Translations under genes and position numbers: made by a program
Shown: positions 17,756 through 26,107 of the stretch, piece by piece
Layout: each line of letters opens with the position of its first letter
Numbering within the stretch: position 1 is the first letter of the stretch
DNA from: JAOEGB01 sp041262585
Lineage (GTDB): Bacteria; Actinomycetota; Actinomycetes; Streptosporangiales; Streptosporangiaceae
Reading direction: 5' to 3'
NCBI RefSeq assembly: GCF_041262585.1
Contig: NZ_JBGCBZ010000026.1
Location: forward strand, 1 to 64,000
DNA length: 64,000 bases
The notes under the pieces: generated by a model
What the model was told of the DNA's origin: nothing
The model's database searches: none
Seen by the model: only the letters and a program-made list of their open reading frames with translations

Positions 17756-18621
17756 GGTTCGGCGTCGTCACCCTCGTCCTGCTGGTGCTCTGCGCCGCCC
17801 TCGGCCCGCTGCTGGCGCCCTACGACCCCGCGAAGGGCGTGGGCGGCATCAACGAGCCGCCGTCGGCGGCCCACCTGTTCGGCACCACCGGCCAGGGGCA
17901 GGACGTGCTCAGCCAGTTCCTGTACGGCTGCCGCGTCTCGCTGCTCATCGCGTTCGCGGTCGCCCTGATCACGACGCTCATCAGCCTCGCCGTCGGCCTG
18001 CTCGCGGCCTACGCCGGCGGCCGGACCGACGACGTGCTCTCGTCGCTGACCAACGTGTTCCTCGTGCTCCCCGGCCTGCCGCTGATCGTGGTGCTGGCCG
18101 CGTTCCTCCCTCCCGGGCCGGTGACGATCGTCGCGGTGCTGAGCCTCACCGGGTGGGCGTTCGGCGCGCGGCTGTTCCGCTCCCAGGCGCTCAGCCTGCG
18201 GCAACGGGAGTTCATCGCCGCGGCCCGGCTGGCGGGGGAGGCGCGGTGGCGCGTCCTCGCCGTCGAACTGCTGCCCAACATGCTGTCGATCGTCGCCGCG
18301 TTCTTCGTCAACCAGGTGATCTTCGCCGTGGGCGCCGAGGCGTCGCTGGAGTTCCTCGGGCTCGGCGACAGCGGTCAGGTGACCTGGGGCACCATGCTGT
18401 TCTGGGCGCAGAACGGCTCGGCGCTCCTCCAGGGCGCGTGGTGGACGTTCGTCATCCCCGGCCTCGGCATCGCGCTGACGGCCTTCTCGCTCGCCCTGAT
18501 CAACCACGCCGTCGACGAGCGGACCAACCCCCGGCTCCGGGCCTCCGACCTGCTCCGCCAGGCCATCGGCATGCGGCAGCGGAGCGCCGTGCTCGTGACT
18601 CCGGTGGTGCGCGATGCCTGA
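17752..18621 (+). CDS. ABC transporter permease, DppC type
   Basis: A 289-residue second permease, with ATG at 17752 overlapping the upstream stop. It has the DppC N-terminal features (GPLLAPYDP, HLFGTTGQGQDVLSQFLYG) and five to six membrane segments. The EAA-type loop is FIAAARLAGEARWRVLAVELLPNML. The N-terminal cytoplasmic tail is shorter than in many DppC proteins. It pairs with the DppB-type permease to form the channel and overlaps the following ATPase gene by 8 bp. Confidence 0.94.
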   Translation: MRFGVVTLVLLVLCAALGPLLAPYDPAKGVGGINEPPSAAHLFGTTGQGQDVLSQFLYGCRVSLLIAFAVALITTLISLAVGLLAAYAGGRTDDVLSSLTNVFLVLPGLPLIVVLAAFLPPGPVTIVAVLSLTGWAFGARLFRSQALSLRQREFIAAARLAGEARWRVLAVELLPNMLSIVAAFFVNQVIFAVGAEASLEFLGLGDSGQVTWGTMLFWAQNGSALLQGAWWTFVIPGLGIALTAFSLALINHAVDERTNPRLRASDLLRQAIGMRQRSAVLVTPVVRDA

Positions 18622-19555
18622 TCTGCTGCGAGTCCGCGACCTGCGGGTGCGGTACGCCACGGAGTCCGGGTCCGTGAGCGTCGTCGACGGCCTCGACCTC
18701 GATCTGGCCGAGGGCGAGTTCCTGGGGCTGGCGGGGGAGTCGGGCTGCGGCAAGTCGACCGTCGCCCAGGCGCTCACCCGCCTGCTGCGCCCGCCCGGCT
18801 ACATCACGGGCGGCCAGGTCCTCGTCGACGGCGCGGACGTCCTCACCATGAGCGACGCCGAGGTGAGGGACCTCCGCTGGCGGGTGGTCTCGATGGTCAT
18901 GCAGAACTCGCTGAACGCGCTCAACCCCGTGCTGCGGATCGAGCGGCAGCTCGCGGAGGCCCTCGGGCGGGGACAGGCCTCCGGCCGCACCCCGGCCGAC
19001 CTGCTCGACCTGGTGGGCATCGACCGGCGCAGAGTCCGCGCGTACCCGCATGAGCTGTCCGGCGGGATGCGGCAGCGGGTCGCGATCGCGATGGCCCTCG
19101 CCCTCCGCCCCCGCCTGGTCGTCATGGACGAGCCCACCACCGCGCTGGACGTCGTCGTCCAGCACGAGCTGATCGGCCAGATCAAGGCGCTCCAGGCCGA
19201 GCTCGGCTTCGCCGTGCTGTTCATCACGCACGACCTGCCGCTTCTCCTGGAGACCGCCGACCGGGTCGCCGTCATGTACGCGGGGAGGCTCTGCGAGGTG
19301 GCGAAGGCCGCCGACTTCCGGCAGAGCCAGGACCACCCCTACTCGCGGGGACTGGTCGGGTCGGTGCCGGGCCTCGGGAAGGGGCGGATAGCCGGGCTGC
19401 CGGGAAGGCCGCCCGACCCGCAGGCTCCGCCGCCCGGCTGCCGGTTCCATCCCCGCTGCCCGGTCGCGGTGGACGTCTGCCGGACCGAGCAGCCCGCGCT
19501 GCTTCCGCGCGCGGACCGAGTCGTGGCGTGTCACGTCGGAAGGGAGACGTCATGA
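18614..19555 (+). CDS. ABC transporter ATP-binding protein, DppD type
   Basis: A 313-residue ATPase. Walker A is GESGCGKST (41-49), the signature is LSGGMRQR, Walker B is LVVMDEP, and the switch histidine lies in FITHDL. The C-terminus carries the oligopeptide-type extension with PPPGCRFHPRCPVAVDVC, a cysteine motif that in some DppD/F proteins binds an iron-sulfur cluster. It energizes import together with the next ATPase, whose start it overlaps by 4 bp. Confidence 0.95.
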   Translation: MPDLLRVRDLRVRYATESGSVSVVDGLDLDLAEGEFLGLAGESGCGKSTVAQALTRLLRPPGYITGGQVLVDGADVLTMSDAEVRDLRWRVVSMVMQNSLNALNPVLRIERQLAEALGRGQASGRTPADLLDLVGIDRRRVRAYPHELSGGMRQRVAIAMALALRPRLVVMDEPTTALDVVVQHELIGQIKALQAELGFAVLFITHDLPLLLETADRVAVMYAGRLCEVAKAADFRQSQDHPYSRGLVGSVPGLGKGRIAGLPGRPPDPQAPPPGCRFHPRCPVAVDVCRTEQPALLPRADRVVACHVGRETS

Positions 19556-20436
19556 AGGAGGCAGTCGTCGAGGCACGCGGGCTGCGCAAGGATTTCGGCC
19601 CGGTGAAAGCGGTCCGCGACGTCTCCCTGGCGGTCGATCCCGCCGAGATCGTCGCGGTCGTGGGGGAGTCGGGAAGCGGCAAGACCACACTCGGCCGGAT
19701 CATCGTGGGCCTCATGCGCCCGTCCGAGGGATCGGTGACGGTCTCCGACCGGCCACAGATGATCTTTCAGGACGTCTTCGGGTCGCTCAACCCGGCGCAC
19801 GACATCGGCCACCACCTCCGCCGGGCCGTGATCCGGTCCGGACGGCGCGTCCCGGACGTGGACAGGGAGGTGGTCACGCTCCTGGAGCGCGTGGGGCTTG
19901 GAGAGCGGTTCGTACGGCGGCGCCCGCACGAGCTGTCCGGAGGCGAGCGCCAGCGCGTCGGCACGGCCCGCGCGCTCGCGTCCGCGCCCCGGCTGATCGT
20001 CGCCGACGAGCCCGTCTCCATGCTCGACATGTCGGTCCGGGTGGAGATCCTCAACCTCATGGCCCGCCTGCGTGACGACGAGGGCGTGGCGCTCCTCTAC
20101 ATCACTCACGACCTGGTCAGCGCCCGCTACCTCGCCGACCGGGTGGTGGTGATGTTCGCGGGCTACGCCGTCGAGTCAGCGCCCGCGGAGGAGCTGCTCG
20201 ACGACCCCCGGCACCCGTACACGCGGCTGCTGCTCGCCTCGGTTCCCGGATCGTCCCTGGACCCGGCGCCCGCGGCGGGGACCGTACAGGCCGGGGAGGC
20301 GGGCTGCCCGTTCGCCGCGCGATGCCCGGTCGCCGTGGCCGAGTGCGGCCGGACCATGCCCCCGGTCGCGCCACTCGCCACCGAGCCTTCCCCGGGCCGG
20401 TGGCTGCGCTGCCACGTGGAAGGAGCCCCCCGATGA
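19552..20436 (+). CDS. ABC transporter ATP-binding protein, DppF type
   Basis: A 294-residue ATPase. Walker A is GESGSGKTT (38-46), the signature is LSGGERQR, Walker B is LIVADEP, and the C-terminal GCPFAARCPVAVAEC is the oligopeptide-type tail with spaced cysteines. The ATG at 19552 was chosen over a GTG at 19528 because it overlaps the upstream stop (ATGA) and follows AAGGGAG. With DppD-like ATPase it forms the heterodimeric motor of the importer. Confidence 0.94.
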   Translation: MKEAVVEARGLRKDFGPVKAVRDVSLAVDPAEIVAVVGESGSGKTTLGRIIVGLMRPSEGSVTVSDRPQMIFQDVFGSLNPAHDIGHHLRRAVIRSGRRVPDVDREVVTLLERVGLGERFVRRRPHELSGGERQRVGTARALASAPRLIVADEPVSMLDMSVRVEILNLMARLRDDEGVALLYITHDLVSARYLADRVVVMFAGYAVESAPAEELLDDPRHPYTRLLLASVPGSSLDPAPAAGTVQAGEAGCPFAARCPVAVAECGRTMPPVAPLATEPSPGRWLRCHVEGAPR

Positions 20437-21464
20437 AGGCCGGCACGAAGGTCGGGATCGACGGCCGCAAGTTTCCCGCCGAGGGGCGCGGCCCGCTTGA
20501 CCTGCTCGTCCGCTGTCACGAGCTGGGATACGACGGGGTGTTCTTCCGGACGATCCTCGACGTCACGCCGACCTTGGACAGGGGTCTGCTGGCCGACCTG
20601 CGTGGCCTCGCCGACGACCTCGGCCTCTATCTGGAGATGGGGCTCGGGAAGGTCAATCCGTACAACACGGCGGAGGCGCCCGAGGTGCGCGCGGCCGGCG
20701 ACGGCGACTACCTCCTCGGGATGACGCGGATGGTCGAGGCGTGCGCGGCGGCCGGATGCGTGTCGCTGTGGTGCGACACCGCCAACTACCAGCGGCACGA
20801 GTGGGGCCTGCAGGCCAACGACCGGTTCCGCACCGACGTCGTCTGGGAGGACCAGCTGGAGGCGACGAAGAAGTTCCTCCTGAGGTTGGCGCCCGTCGTG
20901 CGGGACCACGGCGCCTGGCTGGCCATGGAGACCCACGAGGAGATCACCACCACCGAGATCCTGCGCCTGGCGGACGCCGTCGACGTGCTGGGCGTGACCC
21001 TCGACCTCGCCAACGTCGTCGTCCGAGGGGAGGACCCCGTCGCAGCGACCCGGCGCCTCGGCCCGCTCGTCCGCAAGACCCACATGCGCGACGTGACCCT
21101 GTTCCCGACGCCGCGCGGCCTCGAACGTCAGATCCGGGCCTGCGGCGACGGCGTCATCGACTGGCACGCCGTGCTGGCCGAGCTGGACCCGTCGGTCAAC
21201 CTCACCATCGAGAACGCGACGTCCCGCGACTGGAACGACATCCCGATCTTCGACCCCTCCTGGCGGCGGGCCCATCCCGACCTCGACGTCGGGGAGATCC
21301 TCGAACTGGTCCGCCTCGCGCGGCTGTGCGAGGAGCGGGCCGGGGAGGGCGCCATGCCGGGACCCGACGACTACTACACCGACCCCTACGGCGTCGACCG
21401 GCAGCTCGCGTTCATCGCGCGCTCCGCCGAGACGCTGCGCGCGATCAGAAAGGAAACGCAATGA
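20433..21464 (+). CDS. Sugar phosphate isomerase/epimerase family TIM-barrel protein
   Basis: A 343-residue AP-endonuclease-2-like TIM barrel (xylose isomerase-like). Metal-site elements are visible: WLAMETHEEI, GVTLDLANVV, KTHMRDV and LTIENAT, giving the Glu/Asp/His/Glu pattern of the family. Members isomerize or epimerize sugars, inositols or hydroxy acids. It overlaps the DppF gene by 4 bp (ATGA at 20433) and the PIG-L gene by 4 bp. Its place between an importer and a deacetylase suggests catabolism of the imported sugar. Confidence 0.88.
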   Translation: MKAGTKVGIDGRKFPAEGRGPLDLLVRCHELGYDGVFFRTILDVTPTLDRGLLADLRGLADDLGLYLEMGLGKVNPYNTAEAPEVRAAGDGDYLLGMTRMVEACAAAGCVSLWCDTANYQRHEWGLQANDRFRTDVVWEDQLEATKKFLLRLAPVVRDHGAWLAMETHEEITTTEILRLADAVDVLGVTLDLANVVVRGEDPVAATRRLGPLVRKTHMRDVTLFPTPRGLERQIRACGDGVIDWHAVLAELDPSVNLTIENATSRDWNDIPIFDPSWRRAHPDLDVGEILELVRLARLCEERAGEGAMPGPDDYYTDPYGVDRQLAFIARSAETLRAIRKETQ

Positions 21465-22276
21465 CCAAGGTCCTCGTTGTGGGCGCCCACCCGGATGAGG
21501 CGGACATGTACGCCGGAGGGACGGCGGCCGCGCTCGCGAGGGAGGGTCACGCGGTCAAGTTCCTGTCGCTGACCAACGGCGACGCCGGTCACTTCGCGCT
21601 GGAGCGGATCCCCCTCGCCCGGCGCCGCGCCAGGGAGGCGGTCCGCGCGGCCGAGCACCTCGGCGTCCTCGAATACCAGATCTGGGACACCCACGACGGG
21701 GAGCTGGAAGCCTCGATCGACATGCGCAAGCGGGTGATCGAGGTGATCCGCGACTGGCGCGCCGACGTGGTCATCGCGTTCCACGACGACTGCGCCGGGC
21801 ACCCGGACAACCGAGCGGCCGGGCGCGTCGTGCGGGACGCCGTCGCGTTCTGCTCCGTGCCGAACGTCGTGCCGGACAAGCCCGCGCTCGACCGCGCGCC
21901 GCTGTGCCTGCTGATGACCGACTACGGCACGGGCGACTGCCACCGGCACGACGTGGCCGTCGACGTGGACGGCGTGATGGAGGAGAAGCTCCTCGCGTGC
22001 GCCGCCCACGCGACGCAGTTCTTCGAGTTCGCGCCGTTCGAGCGCGGTTTCCTCGACCAGGTGCCGCCGGAGGACTCCTGGCCGGAGCGGCGCGAGTTCG
22101 TGCTGACCCACTGGGCGGAGTTCATGCTGGCCGGAGACCCCATGCGGCCGGCCCTGGCCCGCTTCTACGGGGACGAACACGCCGAGAAGGTCCGCCACGC
22201 CGAGACCTTCAAGCTCGCCGGCTACGGCCGCCAGGCCACGGACGCCGAGATCCGCCGGCTGCTGCCGCTTTTCTAG
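21461..22276 (+). CDS. PIG-L family deacetylase
   Basis: A 271-residue LmbE/PIG-L-fold zinc hydrolase. The first metal motif is AHPDE (9-13) and the second is GHPDN (113-117), close to the canonical HPDD and HPDH. Related enzymes (MshB, Mca, GlcNAc-PI deacetylase) remove N-acetyl groups from GlcNAc conjugates or cleave mycothiol S-conjugates. It is the last gene of the operon. The stop shares CTAG with the stop of the convergent HTH-ImmA gene. The substrate is unknown; an N-acetylated amino sugar is the best inference. Confidence 0.9.
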   Translation: MTKVLVVGAHPDEADMYAGGTAAALAREGHAVKFLSLTNGDAGHFALERIPLARRRAREAVRAAEHLGVLEYQIWDTHDGELEASIDMRKRVIEVIRDWRADVVIAFHDDCAGHPDNRAAGRVVRDAVAFCSVPNVVPDKPALDRAPLCLLMTDYGTGDCHRHDVAVDVDGVMEEKLLACAAHATQFFEFAPFERGFLDQVPPEDSWPERREFVLTHWAEFMLAGDPMRPALARFYGDEHAEKVRHAETFKLAGYGRQATDAEIRRLLPLF

Positions 22277-23397
22277 GGCACGATGCGGAGGGTGGGGCGT
22301 TGGTCGGGCATACCGAGCAGCTCGCGGACCCGGGGGATCGGCCAGGCCAGCTGGGCGGCGAGCCGCGGCATGGTCAGGCCGGTCTCAGCGACCGCGAGGT
22401 CGAACGCCTGGCGGAGCAGCATCGGCTGCTCGCCGGGATAGCCGCTTATCGGCTCGGCGGCGAAGCCGGGCTGGTCGCGCAGCGTCTTGAGCCGCTGGTA
22501 TGCCCGGCCCGCCGCGGAGTCGGAGATCAGGCCCACCTCCCGGCACCGGTACAGCAGGGAGTCCACCGACACCCCCCAGGTGTGCCTGAGCTCGACCAGC
22601 CTCCGCAGGTCGAGCCGTTTGGGCAGCTCGGGGAGGATGCTGTCGCGCGGCGTCAGGAACTCCGCGGCGAAGACGTCGGCCTCCCGCTCCTGCTGGGTGT
22701 CTCCGGACGCGGTGTCCCCGTGCAGGACCAGATGGCCCAGCTCGTGCGCCGCGGTGAACCGGTAGCGGTGGATGTCGTCGAACCGGTTGGCGGTGAGGAC
22801 GACGATCGGCCGGGGCAGCTGGGACGTGGAGAACGCGTCGACCGTGGCGGCGTCCTCGTCCGGGGGCGGGAAGACCACGATGATGCCGTGGGCCTCCATC
22901 TGCCGGACGATGTGGGACAGCGGCCCGGCGCCCAGCCCCCAGAGCCGGCGCAGGGCGCGGGCGGCCTCGGCGGGGTCGCGGGCCAGCGGGTGGACCTCGC
23001 CGCCGGAGAAACCGGGCAGGTCCACGTGCGGCAGCCGTACACGTCGTTCGAGGGCGTGGGCGAGCTCCCACACCTGCTCGACGAACGCGACCGCCTTGGC
23101 CCGCTGGTGGGCCCGGGTCGAGCGCAGGCTCCGGAAGTGGGCCATGGACCCGTCGAGCTTGCCGTGCGGGCGGCCCATCAGGAAGAACGCGGACGGCACG
23201 CCGAGAACGCCGGCGAGCCGGGGGACCAGGTCGCCCCTCGGGCGTGTCATGCCGGTCTCGTACTGTCCCACGGCGGCGGGCGTGACGCCGATCCGCTCGG
23301 CGAGGTCCTTCTTCGTCATCCCGGCCAGACGCCGGGCCTGGGTGAGCCGCGCGGGGTCGAAGGCGTCCGCCACGGCCTGCGGGCTAGGGGCGCTCAT
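22273..23397 (-). CDS. XRE HTH plus ImmA/IrrE-type metallopeptidase
   Basis: A 374-residue two-domain protein. Residues ~17-72 are an XRE helix-turn-helix (LTQARRLAGMTKKDLAERIGVTPAAVGQYE). The zinc protease motif HELGH is at 218-222, with a probable third ligand in EREADVFAAEFL (Glu239). The ~115-residue C-terminus is extra. ImmA/IrrE proteins cleave repressors or act as HTH-linked regulators, including antitoxin-like roles. The ATG lies inside the upstream partner gene (14-bp overlap), so the two are made together. Confidence 0.93.
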   Translation of the reverse strand: MSAPSPQAVADAFDPARLTQARRLAGMTKKDLAERIGVTPAAVGQYETGMTRPRGDLVPRLAGVLGVPSAFFLMGRPHGKLDGSMAHFRSLRSTRAHQRAKAVAFVEQVWELAHALERRVRLPHVDLPGFSGGEVHPLARDPAEAARALRRLWGLGAGPLSHIVRQMEAHGIIVVFPPPDEDAATVDAFSTSQLPRPIVVLTANRFDDIHRYRFTAAHELGHLVLHGDTASGDTQQEREADVFAAEFLTPRDSILPELPKRLDLRRLVELRHTWGVSVDSLLYRCREVGLISDSAAGRAYQRLKTLRDQPGFAAEPISGYPGEQPMLLRQAFDLAVAETGLTMPRLAAQLAWPIPRVRELLGMPDQRPTLRIVP

Positions 23398-24121
23398 CGC
23401 CGCCGGCGACCGCGGTCCGCTGGGACTCCCTCGGGCTCAGGCCGAGGTCCGGAACGGCGCCGTGGTCGAAGCGCGTGGCGGTGCCGGGCTGAGCCGGCAG
23501 GAGCGTCGCGGTGTGGGCCGCCAGGAGCGGGATCGGCTCGTAGTGGTGCCATCGGAGCCTGCCGAACTCGTCGATCAGCTCCGCCTCGCCCCAGTAGAGC
23601 CGGAGCAGCCCGGCCTGGGCGTTGCCCGCATAGGCGACGGGGATCAGACGGGTGTCGTCCGGGAGGCCGGCCAGCGTGGGACGGACCTCCGCGAGCTCGG
23701 CCTCGTCCTCGAGGGTCAGCTGCCGGTAGGACGCCGCCGGGCCGTACCGGGTGAACAACTCCCTGGCCAGCGCGGAGATGCGGCCGTCGGTGATCCGGGC
23801 CTCCGTGATGGGCGTGGTGTCGTCCTCGGCGTAGCGGAACGGCAGCAGCAGGTTGCCGTCGAGGACCACGAGGTGGTGCGGCGAGCCGTACGGCTTGACC
23901 ATCTGAAAGCCCGGCTCGTTGCGGAAGCCCTCGACCAGCGCCTCGTAGCGCCGGGTCATCATGGTCTGCCCGTACGGGAAGCGCTTGTCGCTACGGGACC
24001 ACCGCTGCGCGTCCTGCGCGTTGCCCATGGCCTCCAGCAGCGACGTGACGAGCTGCTGTCGCACGAAATCGGCGCGGTCGCCGAAGCGCCCCACGGCCCA
24101 TGAGGACGTTTCGAAGCTCAT
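23384..24121 (-). CDS. Uncharacterized partner protein of the HTH-ImmA/IrrE protease
   Basis: A 245-residue soluble, acidic-to-neutral protein with no motif I can name. Visible blocks are RRYEALVEGFRNEPGF, PHHLVVLDGNLLLPFRYAEDD, and GLLRLYWGEAELIDEFGRLRWHHYE; the latter resembles the end of a ligand- or nucleotide-handling domain but no catalytic motif is clear. The ATG at 24121 follows GGGGG. It overlaps the following protease gene by 14 bp. By context it could be the effector (toxin or sensor) regulated or degraded by the ImmA partner. Confidence 0.8.
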   Translation of the reverse strand: MSFETSSWAVGRFGDRADFVRQQLVTSLLEAMGNAQDAQRWSRSDKRFPYGQTMMTRRYEALVEGFRNEPGFQMVKPYGSPHHLVVLDGNLLLPFRYAEDDTTPITEARITDGRISALARELFTRYGPAASYRQLTLEDEAELAEVRPTLAGLPDDTRLIPVAYAGNAQAGLLRLYWGEAELIDEFGRLRWHHYEPIPLLAAHTATLLPAQPGTATRFDHGAVPDLGLSPRESQRTAVAGGDERP

Positions 24122-24186
24122 CGGCAACCCCCGTTTCCACTTGGCCCAGCATCAGACGATCATCGCCGGCACTTCATTTCCGGGCA

Positions 24187-24609
24187 TCATAGCGCCTGTA
24201 GCAGGGCTGTGGCGAAGATCGCCGTAACCCAGGTCCAGAGGACCGACAACGCGATGTGGCTTGCCGTCCGGAAGCGGTCGCCCCGCCAGATGCGGGGAGA
24301 GAACACGGCGAGCTCGAAGACCAGGCGGGTCGCCCAGAAGGCCGTCTGCCCCGCCAGCAGCGCGGTTCCCAGCGTGGATCCCCCCAGGAGGTCGGGCGCC
24401 AGCAGCAGCGGCGGCAGCCCAAGGAAGACACAGGTCAGGCCGATGAAGAAGGTGTGGGCGTAGGCGACCTGGCGGGTCAGCAGGCTGGTGGGGGCGAGGT
24501 CGGCGGGCCAGCCGATCAGGCGGGGGAGCACCGCGTGGAACGCGCCCATGCCGACCAGCGCGACGCCGACGAGGCGCAACTGTGTCTCCAGCTCCAGGAG
24601 GCCGGTCAT
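24187..24609 (-). CDS. Small four-helix membrane protein
   Basis: A 140-residue integral membrane protein with about four hydrophobic segments: LRLVGVALVGMGAFHAVLPRLIGW, TFFIGLTCVFLGLPPLLLA, LLAGQTAFWATRLVFELAVFS and IALSVLWTWVTAIFATALLQ. No functional motif is visible. It is the last gene of a five-gene operon and its ATG overlaps the methyltransferase stop by 4 bp. It may be a structural or substrate-handling partner of the membrane enzymes upstream. Confidence 0.82.
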   Translation of the reverse strand: MTGLLELETQLRLVGVALVGMGAFHAVLPRLIGWPADLAPTSLLTRQVAYAHTFFIGLTCVFLGLPPLLLAPDLLGGSTLGTALLAGQTAFWATRLVFELAVFSPRIWRGDRFRTASHIALSVLWTWVTAIFATALLQAL

Positions 24610-25337
24610 GCCGGGTCCCGCAGGAACGCGAACGCGGTGACGAACGTGCCGATCCGCCGCTCGGCCGAAGGCCGCAGCCCGGCGCGGCCCGCCACCCGCA
24701 GCCACTCCGCGCGCGGGAAGAAGTGGAAGGAGCCGGGGCCGTAGACGGCCGCGTTGGCGGCATCCCGCACATGCTCGACCAGGATCAGCGCGCCGCCCGG
24801 CCGGAGCGCCCTGGCGCATTCGGCGAACAGGTTCTCCCGGTCACGCGGCCGGCGCAGCTCGTGCGCGGCGAAGACCAGGAACACCGTGTCCTGCGACGCG
24901 GACTCCACCGGCAGGCAATCGGGGCGGGCGGCCACCGCCCGCGGCGACGGCGGAACCCGGTCGCGGGCACGCCGGAGCGAGCCCGTGGTGGTGAGGCATA
25001 GGTCAGCGATGGTCTGGCTCCCCTGGGTGGAAAGCGGCCGGCTGGCCTCGTCGAGTCCTCCGGAGACGACGAGGTGGTCCCCCAGCCCGTCCGGCAGCAG
25101 ATCGGGCAGCCAGGTGTAAGCGTGCAGCTCGGACCGGTCGTAGACCCACCAGCTCGCGGCGACGCTGCTGAGCAGCCAGCCCGCCGCGAGCAGCGCGCCC
25201 CCGCGTGCCGCTGCTCGCAAGACGCCCTGCAGCCGACGTGCTGAGGCGGCCCCCGCCACGGCGCAGGCCGCGCCGGCCGCGTAGAGCGGCCAGTTGTAGA
25301 CGACGACCTCCCGGGCGCCGGATGGTCTGTGCGTCAC
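24606..25337 (-). CDS. Membrane-anchored class I methyltransferase-like protein
   Basis: A 243-residue protein with a GTG start at 25337 preceded by GGAGG. Residues ~15-65 hold two hydrophobic segments (LYAAGAACAVAGAA and GALLAAGWLLSSVAASWWVY). The rest resembles a class I SAM-methyltransferase: the post-motif region CARALRPGGALILVEHVRD is clear. The canonical glycine-rich SAM loop is not evident and is replaced by LVVSGGLDEASRPL. It overlaps DUF2071 and the small membrane protein genes by 4 bp each. Action on a membrane lipid is suggested by the anchor and the BtaA-like neighbour. Confidence 0.8.
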   Translation of the reverse strand: MTHRPSGAREVVVYNWPLYAAGAACAVAGAASARRLQGVLRAAARGGALLAAGWLLSSVAASWWVYDRSELHAYTWLPDLLPDGLGDHLVVSGGLDEASRPLSTQGSQTIADLCLTTTGSLRRARDRVPPSPRAVAARPDCLPVESASQDTVFLVFAAHELRRPRDRENLFAECARALRPGGALILVEHVRDAANAAVYGPGSFHFFPRAEWLRVAGRAGLRPSAERRIGTFVTAFAFLRDPA

Positions 25338-26107
25338 AGCTCTCCTCCGTCAGGGTTGCGGCGGATGCCGCGATGCCAGCCGTACTCGACATCCGCGACA
25401 TGGAAGGCGTTGGCGAGGACCGGCGCGCTCTCGGCGAACGGTCCGTGGTCGAAGAAGGTGAGCCCGCCGACCTCGACCGCGACCGGCTCGGGCTCCCAGC
25501 GCGTGCGGAACGCCTTGACCACCACGATCGCGCCGGTCCGCGGCTCGTGCTCGAAGGTGTACGGCAGGGGCCCGGCGAAGCGCCGGGCGTCCCGCGCGCA
25601 GGCGAACGGGCTGCCCTCGGGCAGCGGTGCCGGCGCCCCGGCCAGGTCGGCCCGGACCCGCAGGTCCGCCCGGCCGTCACGGCTGACCACCTCGAACTCC
25701 AGGGTGCCGTCCTCGGCCCGGCTGACTATCCGGGCGAGCCGGTAGGTGTAGCGGGTGAGCAGGTTTCCGCCCATGACCATCAGGCGGCTGCCCGTGTCGC
25801 TCCGCAGGATGCGCAGGCCGCGCATGGTCCGGCCGCCAGGCGTGCGGAACCGGGTGAAGATCCGGTAGCCGGTCAGCAGGTAGTCGCCGCCGAAGGGAAG
25901 GAAGGCGGGCCGCAGCCGGCGGGCGTCCACCAGTCCGACGGCGACGAACCCGTGCTCGACCCCCGACCGGTCCGTGTACGCGTCCAGCGCCAGTCCAGGC
26001 GGCACCAAGGGGGCGAGCACCTCAGGCGGAAGCGCGTAGGTGAGCACGAGCGAGTGCGCGAACCGGGTCCGGATCGGCAGCGGATGGCGCCGCAGCAGGT
26101 CTCTCAC
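25334..26107 (-). CDS. DUF2071/acetoacetate-decarboxylase-like protein
   Basis: A 257-residue protein with a GTG start overlapping the upstream stop. The N-terminal LRRHPLPIRTRFAHSLVLTYALPPEVLAPLVPPGL and VAVGLVDARRLRPAFLPFGG blocks are typical of the DUF2071 family, which has the acetoacetate decarboxylase-like beta-cone fold but usually lacks a proven activity. No membrane segment is visible. It sits between the DUF3419 and methyltransferase genes in a fully overlapping operon. Confidence 0.85.
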   Translation of the reverse strand: MRDLLRRHPLPIRTRFAHSLVLTYALPPEVLAPLVPPGLALDAYTDRSGVEHGFVAVGLVDARRLRPAFLPFGGDYLLTGYRIFTRFRTPGGRTMRGLRILRSDTGSRLMVMGGNLLTRYTYRLARIVSRAEDGTLEFEVVSRDGRADLRVRADLAGAPAPLPEGSPFACARDARRFAGPLPYTFEHEPRTGAIVVVKAFRTRWEPEPVAVEVGGLTFFDHGPFAESAPVLANAFHVADVEYGWHRGIRRNPDGGEL

